Below are positions 35,718 to 44,458 of a DNA stretch of 64,000 nucleotides, piece after piece (positions within the stretch are counted from its first letter, which is position 1; the number at the start of each line of letters is the position of its first letter). The translations under genes and the position numbers were made by a program. The notes under the pieces are model-generated. The model made no database searches. It was not told where the DNA came from and saw only the letters and a program-made list of their open reading frames with translations. The stretch is from assembly GCF_030908385.1 (NCBI RefSeq), contig NZ_CP133091.1:3653501-3717500 (forward strand), read 5' to 3'. The stretch is from Mangrovimonas sp. YM274 (GTDB lineage Bacteria; Bacteroidota; Bacteroidia; Flavobacteriales; Flavobacteriaceae).

Positions 35718-37709
35718 ATGTCAATGTCATTTCAAATTGGATTCAGAAAAGAGAGCTTTCCTCTTAAAGGCTATGCCTTAGTATTGTTTACAATACTCCT
35801 GCTATGGTGCCCCCATACCTTTTCTCAATCCTCAGATGACTTTTACAACAAGGCCTCACACCTAATGAAAACCAGGCCAAATGACTATTCTGAAATTAAT
35901 GAAACCTTTAAAAACTTTAGAAGCGACAGTATTAAAATGAAAACCCTGGCCACCATGGCCGAGGCCTCAAATTATCTAGAAGCCCAATGTTATGCCTACA
36001 ATTCCCTAGGCATTATTTACAGGAACACATCCCTATACGAAAAAGCTATTATAACCCACAAGAAAGCCAACGAACTGGCTGTAAATGCACAAAACACAGA
36101 GCTGGAAATTATATCCCTAAACATGCTTGGCGTTGTATACCGCCGCATGGATTTGGTAAAACCCGCATTAGACTACCACAAAAAGGCATTAGACTTAGCC
36201 AACTCTTTTGAAACTCCATCTGAAGAAGTAAAACACAGCATTGCAGTCTCCCAAAACAGCATGGGAAATATTTACCTAGCTCTAAACCAATACGACTTAG
36301 CCTTAAGACAATTCAGCAAGTCCCTGGTCATAGAAAAAGAACAAAACAATACGCTTGGCTTAGCCATAAACTATCAAAATATTGGCTATGCCAATGAAGC
36401 CAAAGGCTTATTAGACGAAGCTCTCAACAACTATAAAACCTCTCTTGAGTACAATAACAAAATTGACTCTGAAATAGGCCGAATTATATGCAACAATAGC
36501 ATAGCTCAAATCTACATCAAACAAGGAAAACCACGCGAAGCTAAAACCATCATAGAAGAAGCTCTCAAAAAGGCTTTACTAGAGGGAGACCAGCTATACA
36601 TTGCCTCCTCCTTCATTAATCTGGGCTGGGCTCAAAACGAACTGGGAGAATTTGATGCCGCTGAAAGCAATTTAAAAACCGCTATTGATATTGGAAAAAA
36701 ATACAGTCTAAAAAGCGCCAAAGTAGAAGCGAATAAACACCTAGCCGAACTTTATGAAAAAAAGGGCAATTATGAAACGGCCCTAAACCATTACAAAGAT
36801 TATATCGCAGAAGAAGAAACTATATTAAACGAGCGTAACCTTCAATACGTTAACGATATTATTGTGCAATATGAAAGTGAAATAAAAAATCACCAAATTC
36901 GTGCATTAGCCAACGAAAATGAGCTCGTGAAATCCAAATTACTGCGTAATCAAAAAATATTTTGGTATTCATTAATTGCCTTAATCTTGATTGCCGGGGC
37001 CATAATAACCCTAAACAGACACCGCCAATTAAAACAAGAAAAACAAATCCTAACATTAGAACAGGACATGTTAAGAAGCCAGATGAATCCTCACTTCATC
37101 TTCAACTCGCTTAACTCTATAAAGCTATACATTATCAACAACGAGAAGGAAAATGCGGTTTATTACCTAAATAAATTCTCTAAACTTATTAGAAAAATCC
37201 TGATTGCCTCTACGGAAAAAGAAATTTCTTTGGAAGACGAATTGGATACCATGAAGCTCTACATGAATATTGAAAACATACGGTTTTCGAACGAAATTGA
37301 CTTTCAAATAAAAATCGATAACAACATCAATACCAGCAATGTTAAATTACCTTCTTTAATATTACAACCCTTTTTGGAAAATGCTCTATGGCATGGACTC
37401 TCCTCAAAAAAAGACGACAAAAAAATAATCCTACATGCTTCCAAAACCACCGATGACTATGTTACAATTTCCATTACAGACAACGGCATTGGAAGATTAG
37501 AGTCTGAAAAAATCAACAAGAATAAATTACTGAAAAGAAAATCTGTTGGTATTGCCTTAACTAAAGCAAGGCTTTCCAATTTTTACAAAACCTATACCAG
37601 TCCCTATAAAATTGAAGTAGTAGATCTATACGACAACAACCATAGACCTACAGGGACCAAAGTCATTATCCACATTCCAACACGCTCTAGCGTTCTTAGA
37701 ACAGCGTAA
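35718..37709 (+). CDS. TPR-containing sensor histidine kinase (LytS/YehU type)
   Basis: 663 residues: N-terminal signal/membrane segment (LVLFTILLLWCPHTFSQ), a periplasmic region of about six to seven tetratricopeptide repeats (about 70-380), a transmembrane helix (about 415-432), then a His_kinase domain with phosphoacceptor H459 in QMNPHFIFNSLNSIKLY and a HATPase domain (LQPFLENALWHGL, ITDNGIGR). Forms a two-component pair with the preceding LytTR regulator. The TPR sensor suggests a peptide or protein partner in the periplasm, which is inference. It ends 1 bp from the convergent DUF3109 gene. Confidence 0.93.
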   Translation: MSMSFQIGFRKESFPLKGYALVLFTILLLWCPHTFSQSSDDFYNKASHLMKTRPNDYSEINETFKNFRSDSIKMKTLATMAEASNYLEAQCYAYNSLGIIYRNTSLYEKAIITHKKANELAVNAQNTELEIISLNMLGVVYRRMDLVKPALDYHKKALDLANSFETPSEEVKHSIAVSQNSMGNIYLALNQYDLALRQFSKSLVIEKEQNNTLGLAINYQNIGYANEAKGLLDEALNNYKTSLEYNNKIDSEIGRIICNNSIAQIYIKQGKPREAKTIIEEALKKALLEGDQLYIASSFINLGWAQNELGEFDAAESNLKTAIDIGKKYSLKSAKVEANKHLAELYEKKGNYETALNHYKDYIAEEETILNERNLQYVNDIIVQYESEIKNHQIRALANENELVKSKLLRNQKIFWYSLIALILIAGAIITLNRHRQLKQEKQILTLEQDMLRSQMNPHFIFNSLNSIKLYIINNEKENAVYYLNKFSKLIRKILIASTEKEISLEDELDTMKLYMNIENIRFSNEIDFQIKIDNNINTSNVKLPSLILQPFLENALWHGLSSKKDDKKIILHASKTTDDYVTISITDNGIGRLESEKINKNKLLKRKSVGIALTKARLSNFYKTYTSPYKIEVVDLYDNNHRPTGTKVIIHIPTRSSVLRTA

Positions 37710-38285
37710 TCACTTAGTCTTTTCGAACTTTTCAGCAACTTTTTCTAATTCAGAATACCAGTCTTCACCAAACTTTCGAACAAGCCCTTGTTTGGCAAAT
37801 TTGTAAACTGGCACCTGAAGCTCCTTACCTAAACTACAGGCATCATCACAAATGTGCCACCTGTGGTAATTAACAGCCGAAAACTCACTGTAATCCTGCA
37901 CTCTAATAGGATACAAATGGCAGGACACCGGCTTTTTCCAGTCAATATCTCCTTGGTTATAGGCCTCCTCTATTGCACAAAGCGCTGTCCCCTTTTTATC
38001 AAAAATCACATAGGCACAATCTGCCCCATCAATCAAAGGCGTTTCCAAATCGCCATCTTCCGTGGTTATAAAAGTTCCCTGTGACTCTATGGCAGCAATA
38101 CCTTTTTCTCGCAGATAAGGTTTTACTTTTGGGTAAATCTCTTCTAAAATACGCGATTCCTCTTCATCTAAGGGCGCCCCAGCATCGCCATCGATACAAC
38201 AGGCTCCCTTACAAGCAGACAGGTTACACACAAAATCATTTTCTATGATTTCTTCTGAAACTATGGTTTTTCCTAACTGAAACAT
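37710..38285 (-). CDS. DUF3109-family cysteine-cluster protein
   Basis: 191 residues. A cysteine-rich N-terminal motif (CNLSACKGACC) and later cysteines in DCAYVIF, CAIEEA, SCHLYPIRV and HICDDACSLG fit the DUF3109/YkgJ-like families, which probably bind zinc or an iron-sulphur cluster. Exact role unknown. The ATG at 38285 is chosen because a promoter element ends 4 nt before it. Confidence 0.85.
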   Translation of the reverse strand: MFQLGKTIVSEEIIENDFVCNLSACKGACCIDGDAGAPLDEEESRILEEIYPKVKPYLREKGIAAIESQGTFITTEDGDLETPLIDGADCAYVIFDKKGTALCAIEEAYNQGDIDWKKPVSCHLYPIRVQDYSEFSAVNYHRWHICDDACSLGKELQVPVYKFAKQGLVRKFGEDWYSELEKVAEKFEKTK

Positions 38286-38289
38286 GTGG

Positions 38290-38297
38290 CAAAGATA
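38290..38297 (-). promoter_or_regulatory. -7 element of the DUF3109 gene, predicted leaderless
   Basis: TATCTTTG on the minus strand, ending 4 nt before the ATG at 38285. Confidence 0.6.
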
Positions 38298-38406
38298 CGT
38301 CATATTCCAACAAAATAAATCCTTTGAAAAGCAATTAAATTTTACCCACTTTTATAAAGCTCATTAATTTGTAAATCCCGAAATTTGCCAAAAATTTCAA
38401 CATAAC

Positions 38407-38997
38407 ATGATACAACTCAACATAAAAGAAATCATTACCACCTTTATGGTACTGTTTGCCGTAATAGATATTATAGGCAGCATTCCCATTATTATAGATC
38501 TCAGAAAAAAAGCAGGACATATCCAAAGTGAAAAAGCCGCCATCATTGCCGGAATCATTATGATTCTATTCCTCTTCTTGGGTAAAAGTATCTTATCAAT
38601 GATAGGTATAGGCGTAAACTCATTTGCGGTGGCAGGAGCCTTTGTTCTATTTTTTATCGCCCTAGAGATGGTTTTAGGAATCACCCTATACAAAGAAGAA
38701 GAAAGCAACGCTATGAATGCCAGTGTTTTTCCCTTAGCATTTCCATTAATCGCCGGTCCCGGTAGTTTAACAACGATTTTATCTTTGCGTGCGGAGTATC
38801 ACTTAGAAAACATCATCATTGCAGTCATTCTGAACGTTATATTTATCTACATTGTCCTTAAGACTTCTGTAAAAATTGAACGCATGATTGGCCAAAACGG
38901 CATCAGTATCATCCGAAAAATATTTGGTGTGATATTATTAGCCATTGCCGTAAAATTATTTGCCCATAACATTAAAGCCCTTTTTGAACTCGCTTAA
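38407..38997 (+). CDS. MarC-family integral membrane protein
   Basis: 196 residues, six hydrophobic helices, with the family pattern VLFAVIDIIGSIPIII near the start and FPLAFPLIAGPGSLTTIL in the middle. MarC/UPF0056 proteins sit in the inner membrane; their transport substrate is not established, and the old link to multiple antibiotic resistance is not supported. It is followed after 14 nt by a small membrane protein gene, likely in one operon. Confidence 0.9.
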   Translation: MIQLNIKEIITTFMVLFAVIDIIGSIPIIIDLRKKAGHIQSEKAAIIAGIIMILFLFLGKSILSMIGIGVNSFAVAGAFVLFFIALEMVLGITLYKEEESNAMNASVFPLAFPLIAGPGSLTTILSLRAEYHLENIIIAVILNVIFIYIVLKTSVKIERMIGQNGISIIRKIFGVILLAIAVKLFAHNIKALFELA

Positions 38998-39011
38998 AAA
39001 CTTTTGTTACC

Positions 39012-39215
39012 ATGAAAATATTTATCATCATATTTACAGTTATCGCCTCTGCACTAATCATATTCAACATTACTCAAATTGATTTTAGTGCTCCTTTTAA
39101 AGGGCAAAGCATTATCGCCCTTATTACAATCTTAGCTTCGCTTTGCGGTATTGTACTCCTTCAAATTTTAAGGATTTCAAAACGCATTGAGAAAAACTTA
39201 AAAAATAAAAGATAA
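39012..39215 (+). CDS. Small two-helix membrane protein (67 aa)
   Basis: Two hydrophobic segments (IFIIIFTVIASALIIFNI and SIIALITILASLCGIVLL) and a basic end (SKRIEKNLKNKR). Its stop overlaps the start of the next gene (TAATG), so it is translationally coupled to the FAD protein. Function unknown. Confidence 0.65.
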   Translation: MKIFIIIFTVIASALIIFNITQIDFSAPFKGQSIIALITILASLCGIVLLQILRISKRIEKNLKNKR

Positions 39216-39817
39216 TGTTTGACGCTCTAATTATTGGAGGAGGCGCTTCGGGAATGTCCTGCGCCTTAGTATTAGGCTCTGCAGTCAATAAGGCATATGC
39301 CAAAGACAAGCAAATTGGCATTATCATGCACCAAAAGGCATCGCATCTTCAAAATGCAATATTCAACAATGCTTTAGGGTTGCCAACAGGCACTACCGGC
39401 CAATCCGTTTTGGACGATGGAAGCAAACAACTCGCCAACAATTACCCGCATGTCGTACAAATTGAAAAAGAAAAGGTTTTGGAAATACAACCTGCTGCAA
39501 ACGGATTTAATATAATTACCAACAAAAACAGCTACACTTCTAAAATTGTTGTTGTAGCCGTAGGATACACCAACCTACTATCCATCAAAGGTCTAGAAAC
39601 TTACATTGCTCCACATCCACGAGCAGAGGCTACCAAAGAACGCATCTGGCTGCAAAATGAGGACCACCTTGTCGCGGAAGGCCTATATGTTGCCGGAACT
39701 TTAGCTGGTTGGAGAAGTCAATTTAATATTGCTGCTGGAAGCGGTGCACAAGTAGCCACAGACATCTTGACCCTTTGGAACAACGGAATACAAAGTCATG
39801 TTCACGACAAATTATAA
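39215..39817 (+). CDS. Half-size FAD-dependent oxidoreductase (thioredoxin-reductase-like, no NADPH domain)
   Basis: 200 residues. An FAD-binding Rossmann motif (ALIIGGGASGMSCALVLG) begins the protein, and the second FAD segment (GLYVAGTLAGWRSQFNIAAGSGAQVATDIL) ends it, as in thioredoxin reductase. The NADPH-binding insert and the CxxC redox pair of TrxB (about 310 residues) are missing. This is a compact FAD domain and not a frameshift, because both ends are intact and the join (VVAVGYTNLLSIKGLE) is continuous. The electron partner is unknown. Coupled to the MarC-led operon. Confidence 0.8.
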   Translation: MFDALIIGGGASGMSCALVLGSAVNKAYAKDKQIGIIMHQKASHLQNAIFNNALGLPTGTTGQSVLDDGSKQLANNYPHVVQIEKEKVLEIQPAANGFNIITNKNSYTSKIVVVAVGYTNLLSIKGLETYIAPHPRAEATKERIWLQNEDHLVAEGLYVAGTLAGWRSQFNIAAGSGAQVATDILTLWNNGIQSHVHDKL

Positions 39818-39823
39818 GAAGTA

Positions 39824-41416
39824 TTAGTTCCCTTCGCTTAATTTAACCACTTCCAAGATCATATCATCGGAAGCATTTATGATGCGCTCATAGGTATTAC
39901 CGCCATAAAGTTGGTCTGCAAGATCAGCCTTAATCATTCGTTTGATGGCATCGTGATAAGCCACAAAGGTCATTTTTACACGTTCTCTCTTATTCAAATA
40001 CTCCTGGAATTTAACCACTATATCGTCACTAACTTCAAAATTTTGAATAAAATCTTCCTTATCTACATCACCATAAACACTCCTGTCTCTATCCAACTCC
40101 TCAAACACAAAATTACTCACATAACCCCTGCGCTTTATATAGGTTAATGTCTCATTGTGCACACTGCTATCCAGCGGTACAAATATGTCAGGAATAATAC
40201 CTCCTCCTCCGTAAACAATTTTTCCTTTAGGGGTTACAAATTTCAACGAATCGGCTACTTCAATATTCTCTTCTTCAACAAGTTCACCATTGCGTAATCG
40301 CTTGTAATAATCGTTATAATATTCTTCATTATGACCATTGTGGTAAGGCCGCTGAATAGAACGGCCGGTAGGAGTGTAATATCTTGAAACGGTTAACCTC
40401 ACGGCACTTCCATCTCCCAAGGCCATTTCGCGCTGAACCAAGCCCTTACCATAGGAACGTCTACCAATGATAGTTCCCTTATCGTTATCCTGAAGTGCTC
40501 CAGCCACAATCTCACTGGCAGAAGCTGAATTTTCATTAATAAGAATATAAACCTCACCCTCTTCAAAATCACCATTTCGGGTAGCATAGCTACGCTCTAT
40601 TTTTCCCGCCTTATTTTTTGTAAACAAAATAAGCTTATCGTCTTCCAAAAACTCATCTACAATCTGTTCGGCAATCCCCAAAAAGCCCCCTGGATTATCT
40701 CTCAAATCCAAGACCAATTGGGTAGCCCCGTAATCCTGAAGCTGGTCCAATGCCGATTTAAATTCCCGATAAGTAGACTCTGCAAATCGATTAATTTTAA
40801 TATATCCCAATCTGGAAGTAAGCATGTAAGAGGCATCCACACTTTTTATTGGAATGACAGTCCGTTTGATATCGAAGTCAAGCAGTCTATCTTCTCCCTT
40901 TCTGTAAACTGTTAAATGTACTTTGGAATTCTTCTCTCCCTTCAGTTTTTGAATAATGTCATCATTGGACCATTGCCGCCCGAATATAGAATCGCCATCG
41001 GCAACAATAATTCTATCTCCCCCCTTTATCCCGGCTTTTTCACTAGGCCCTCCTTCAACGGGCCTAATTACCGTCACGGTGTCTTTGTAAGTATAGAAGC
41101 TCACACCTATCCCCACAAAATCCCCTTTCATATTTTCCGAAACCCGTTCCATTTCACCCTTTGGAATATAGGTAGAATGCGGGTCTAGATTATCCAAAAT
41201 TCCGTTTACGGTAACATCAACGATGCTATCTGTATTTACATCGTCAACATATTCATATTCGATATAATCTATAAGCCGATTGAGTTTATCCTTTTTGCTA
41301 TTGGACGTAAACAGCCTATCCGAGGTGTCTGCAAAATTCAATTTACCCCCAATAAACACCCCAACAGCAACAGCCATTCCAACAATTAACGGTATGTATT
41401 TTTTCTTAAAACTCAA
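39824..41416 (-). CDS. S41-family C-terminal processing protease with PDZ domain
   Basis: 530 residues: N-terminal membrane anchor/signal (YIPLIVGMAVAVGVFIGG), PDZ domain about 90-185 (VRPVEGGPSEKAGIKGGDRIIVADG), then the S41 catalytic domain with the serine in NENSASASEIVAGAL and the lysine in GRRSYGKGLVQ. A C-terminal helical extension of about 120 residues follows. It is a periplasmic processing or quality-control protease. Translation appears to start at TTG (41416): an in-frame stop lies four codons upstream and the family begins with the same basic KKKYIPL segment. It follows the dCMP deaminase gene by 47 nt. Confidence 0.9.
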   Translation of the reverse strand: MSFKKKYIPLIVGMAVAVGVFIGGKLNFADTSDRLFTSNSKKDKLNRLIDYIEYEYVDDVNTDSIVDVTVNGILDNLDPHSTYIPKGEMERVSENMKGDFVGIGVSFYTYKDTVTVIRPVEGGPSEKAGIKGGDRIIVADGDSIFGRQWSNDDIIQKLKGEKNSKVHLTVYRKGEDRLLDFDIKRTVIPIKSVDASYMLTSRLGYIKINRFAESTYREFKSALDQLQDYGATQLVLDLRDNPGGFLGIAEQIVDEFLEDDKLILFTKNKAGKIERSYATRNGDFEEGEVYILINENSASASEIVAGALQDNDKGTIIGRRSYGKGLVQREMALGDGSAVRLTVSRYYTPTGRSIQRPYHNGHNEEYYNDYYKRLRNGELVEEENIEVADSLKFVTPKGKIVYGGGGIIPDIFVPLDSSVHNETLTYIKRRGYVSNFVFEELDRDRSVYGDVDKEDFIQNFEVSDDIVVKFQEYLNKRERVKMTFVAYHDAIKRMIKADLADQLYGGNTYERIINASDDMILEVVKLSEGN

Positions 41417-41463
41417 TTCACTATCTCAACTTGCAATTCCTTTATACAGATATCAGGGCACCA

Positions 41464-41895
41464 TCAATCTTCCAAATCCTCGATCAACTCCAATTCAATT
41501 CCCGCCTTCTCCAAAAATCGAAGCCCCGAATCGTCTTTGTAAGGTTGTTGATACACGACTCTCACAACTCCTGCCTGATGGATAAGTTTACTGCATTCCT
41601 TACACGGCGACAACGTAATGTACAAAGTAGCTCCTTTACAGGACTGAGTTGAAGACGCCACTTTTAGAATAGCATTAGCCTCGGCATGTAACACATACCA
41701 TTTGGTGTAGCCTTCATCGTCTTCGCAATAGTTTTCAAATCCGGTAGGAGTACCATTGTACCCATCTGAAATAATCATTCTATCCTTTACTATGAGGGCC
41801 CCAACTTGCTTACGCTTACAATGTGATAATTTCCCCCACTCCTTAGCAATTCTTAAATACGCCTTGTCATAGCGCAACTGTTTCTTTTTCGGCAT
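41464..41895 (-). CDS. Deoxycytidylate (dCMP) deaminase (ComEB family)
   Basis: 143 residues. Zinc motif HAEANAILK and second motif SPCKECSKLIH; N-terminal RYDKAYLRIAKEWGKLSHCKRKQVGA is characteristic. Converts dCMP to dUMP for thymidylate synthesis, another dNTP-pool enzyme besides Dgt and NrdAB here. Probably co-transcribed with the downstream S41 protease, a frequent flavobacterial pairing by my recollection. Confidence 0.92.
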   Translation of the reverse strand: MPKKKQLRYDKAYLRIAKEWGKLSHCKRKQVGALIVKDRMIISDGYNGTPTGFENYCEDDEGYTKWYVLHAEANAILKVASSTQSCKGATLYITLSPCKECSKLIHQAGVVRVVYQQPYKDDSGLRFLEKAGIELELIEDLED

Positions 41896-42117
41896 TTAGT
41901 ATGTTTATAATAATCTGGGCGCAACGTACCTGCACCACAAAAAAGATACAAAAGTATGTCTGCAATCTTTATTCTAATATGATTTCCCACCATTTTATGG
42001 GTAAAAAGGGATACGTTTACACACTTGCAAACGCTATAACGAAGATAACGGGTTCATATTTTAATTGCAACGGGTTTAGAGTTAAAGTTTTACAAAACCC
42101 TAATTTACGCATACTCC

Positions 42118-42708
42118 TTAAAATAGGTATCCACTGTGCATTAATACGGGTACCAAACCTCCCAAGACCATTGCCGAAACCACCATAACCCAATCCCGTT
42201 TTGAGAACCTAAAAATGGTCTCTCCCAAGAATCCCAAAAACAAAATGATAAAGGCAATTATGAGCTGCCCCATTTCCAATCCTAATGACAATTCCAAAAG
42301 CGTTACCAATTTCATGTCTGCGGCATGCACTACTCTCCCAAAAATCCCCACATAGCCCATTCCATGAACCAACCCTAAAAACAAGGTCGCAAAAAACAAG
42401 ACACCTATTTTTTCATTTTGGGCCTTCTTGCCAGAAGTAAATACATTATACAGTGCAATAATTAAAATAGTGCAAAGGATTAAAAAATCAACAAGCGAAC
42501 CTTTGATCCTGATAACATCGTAGATTGCCAAAGCCAAAGACAAAGAATGCCCTAAAGTAAACAAGGTAATTAAAAACAGTACGCGTTTCCAATCCTTAAA
42601 TGCAAAAGGCACCAACAAGACAATTAAAAATAAAATGTGATCGTAGGCTTTAATGTTCAGCACATGGTACATACCTTGCTGCAGGTGAGTCAAAAAATCG
42701 GCTAGCAT
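42118..42708 (-). CDS. HupE/UreJ-family membrane protein
   Basis: 196 residues with six to seven hydrophobic helices and conserved histidines in YDHILFLI, FTLGHSLSLALA and GLVHGMGYVGIF, the HupE/UreJ_2 pattern suggesting divalent-metal (nickel) transport. No hydrogenase or urease gene is in the window, so the substrate is uncertain. A -7 element lies 24 nt before the ATG. Confidence 0.82.
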   Translation of the reverse strand: MLADFLTHLQQGMYHVLNIKAYDHILFLIVLLVPFAFKDWKRVLFLITLFTLGHSLSLALAIYDVIRIKGSLVDFLILCTILIIALYNVFTSGKKAQNEKIGVLFFATLFLGLVHGMGYVGIFGRVVHAADMKLVTLLELSLGLEMGQLIIAFIILFLGFLGETIFRFSKRDWVMVVSAMVLGGLVPVLMHSGYLF

Positions 42709-42732
42709 AATTAATTACAATTTGGGATAAGT

Positions 42733-42740
42733 CAAAGTTA
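42733..42740 (-). promoter_or_regulatory. -7 element of the HupE-like gene
   Basis: TAACTTTG on the minus strand, 24 nt before the ATG at 42708. Confidence 0.5.
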
Positions 42741-42831
42741 CGATTAATGAGGAACTGGCAAAACAAATTTTAACATAAGAAGCTCTTTAAAATTTCTAGA
42801 TGTTTATACTTTTTAATGTAATTTTAAAACC

Positions 42832-42858
42832 TTGTGTAACGTGATTCCGTTTACTCAA
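42832..42858. promoter_or_regulatory. Imperfect palindrome upstream of the UmuD-like gene
   Basis: TTGTGTAACG and CGTTTACTCAA form an inverted repeat with one mismatch and one extra base around a 6-nt centre, 29 bp before the ATG at 42888. It could be an operator, for example for a LexA-like repressor; no flavobacterial SOS consensus was available to compare. Confidence 0.3.
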
Positions 42859-42887
42859 CAAAACACTAACAGCCAAAACTAAACCAA

Positions 42888-43337
42888 ATGTCCTTAAAGT
42901 TTTTAACCCCTAAAAACAGCCTAGAGTTTTTTACTCCTGACACTGAAAATTCTCTTGAAATAACATTAGCACAAACTGGAATTTCGGCAGGGTATCCTTC
43001 TCCAGCAGAGGACTACAACGACTCTAAAATTAGCTTGGACCAAACCTTGGTTCGCAATAAGGACACCACATTTTACGCCAAGGTAAGCGGCCAATCCATG
43101 ATAGGGGCTGGACTTGATGACGGTGATCTTTTGGTTGTAGACAGAAGCCTAAGCCCTAAACACAATAAAATAGCTGTATGTTTTATAGATGGAGAGTTTA
43201 CCGTAAAACGGCTTAATGTTACCTCCGAAGGCGTATTCCTAATGCCGGAAAACCCAGCTTACAATCCCATAAAAGTTAATACTGAAAGTAACTTTCAAAT
43301 ATGGGGCGTTGTCACCCATGTTGTTAAAAAGATATAA
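42888..43337 (+). CDS. UmuD-like self-cleaving S24 peptidase, without adjacent umuC
   Basis: 149 residues. The Ser/Lys dyad is S70 (SGQSMIGAG) and K107 (GEFTVKRLN), the same 37-residue spacing as UmuD S60/K97. A probable cleavage site A34-G35 (ISAGYPSP) falls at the matching offset. No DNA-binding helix-turn-helix precedes it (only about 33 residues), so it is UmuD-like rather than LexA. UmuD subunits normally come with the polymerase gene umuC. Here a lipoprotein gene follows instead, after 193 nt. Confidence 0.85.
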   Translation: MSLKFLTPKNSLEFFTPDTENSLEITLAQTGISAGYPSPAEDYNDSKISLDQTLVRNKDTTFYAKVSGQSMIGAGLDDGDLLVVDRSLSPKHNKIAVCFIDGEFTVKRLNVTSEGVFLMPENPAYNPIKVNTESNFQIWGVVTHVVKKI

Positions 43338-43530
43338 TCATAAACGGCAAGCCGTTATTGATTAGACTTGACGCTAATTTTCCAGGCTCTTTATCTCATC
43401 TTTGATAGGTAGAAAAAATCTACTCTTTAGAATTATTTTCTTTGATAAAAGTATTTTACTAACTTTCATATAAATTATTAACATTTTAAGTGATTTTATC
43501 TTAAGTGTTAAAGCTAAATTCAATTCTGTT

Positions 43531-44019
43531 ATGAAAAATACGTTTCTTGCCGGCGCCCTAATTTTAATGACCTTTTCTGTGTTGTTTTCCAGTTGCTCTT
43601 CTGATGATGACAACAACAACCAAAATAACAATGATGCTATTATTAGCGAAGTTGAAGATATTGCTGAATCCGGAAATTGGATCATCACCTCCTTTATCGA
43701 TTCAGGTCAAGACGAAACTAATCATTTTACTGGATACACCTTCACCTTTGCGGCAAGCGGTACCTTAACTGCCACTAACGGCACTACTACCATGACAGGA
43801 ATGTGGTCTATTACAGATAGTAACAGTAGTAATGATGATGACAGCAACAGTAGTGACGACGTAGATTTCAACATCTTTTTTAATGTGCCAGACACCAATG
43901 ACTTTGAAGATCTAAATGACGATTGGGACATTGACACCTACAGCAGCTCAACAATTAAATTAATGGACATCAGTGGAGGCAATGGAGGTACTGATATATT
44001 GACTTTCCAAAAATTATAA
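43531..44019 (+). CDS. Small acidic lipoprotein, lipocalin-like
   Basis: 162 residues. Lipoprotein signal (VLFSSC) followed by SSDDDNNNQNNN, the acidic surface-export-like tail. The rest (GNWIITSFIDSGQDETNHFTGYTFTFAASG...TGMWSITDS) resembles lipocalin-like domains of Bacteroidota, interrupted by a low-complexity Ser/Asn/Asp stretch. Followed after 12 nt by the OB-fold gene, the start of an envelope-protein cluster. Function unknown. Confidence 0.72.
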   Translation: MKNTFLAGALILMTFSVLFSSCSSDDDNNNQNNNDAIISEVEDIAESGNWIITSFIDSGQDETNHFTGYTFTFAASGTLTATNGTTTMTGMWSITDSNSSNDDDSNSSDDVDFNIFFNVPDTNDFEDLNDDWDIDTYSSSTIKLMDISGGNGGTDILTFQKL

Positions 44020-44031
44020 ACCTCCAAAGAC

Positions 44032-44424
44032 ATGAAATCAACTCGCAATTGGCTTTTCATTATTGCCATAATTGCCATCGTGGCCATTTTGGGGTACAAT
44101 TACATTTATCATGACCACAGAAATATTGAAAAAGAAGCGCCTACTTTTACTGTAGAAGCTCAAACATTGGTCTCGGAATTTGCTACAGACCCCACAGCTG
44201 CCGAAACAAAATATCTCAATAATACCATTGCCGTTACAGGACTGGTTACTGAAAGTACTTCGCAAAGCATTACGCTTAACAACAAGATATTCTGCCAGCT
44301 ATCGCAACCTACAAATTCAAGTATCTCCCAAGGCCAAACCATTACTCTTAAAGGTCGCGTAATTGGCTATGACGATCTTTTGGAAGAACTGAAATTAGAC
44401 CAATGCAACCCAATCAACAACTAA
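44032..44424 (+). CDS. Membrane-anchored OB-fold protein (tRNA_anti-like family)
   Basis: 130 residues: N-terminal transmembrane helix (NWLFIIAIIAIVAILGYNYIY), then an OB-fold-like domain (NNTIAVTGLVTESTSQSITLNN...GQTITLKGRVIGYDDLLEELKLDQC). Such exported OB-fold proteins need not bind nucleic acid. It ends with the Cys-containing DQCNPIN motif frequent in this family. Lies 12 nt after the lipoprotein and 34 nt before the barrel gene. Confidence 0.72.
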   Translation: MKSTRNWLFIIAIIAIVAILGYNYIYHDHRNIEKEAPTFTVEAQTLVSEFATDPTAAETKYLNNTIAVTGLVTESTSQSITLNNKIFCQLSQPTNSSISQGQTITLKGRVIGYDDLLEELKLDQCNPINN

Positions 44425-44458
44425 CTCTTAACAACCCTTTATTGAATTATTATCACAT

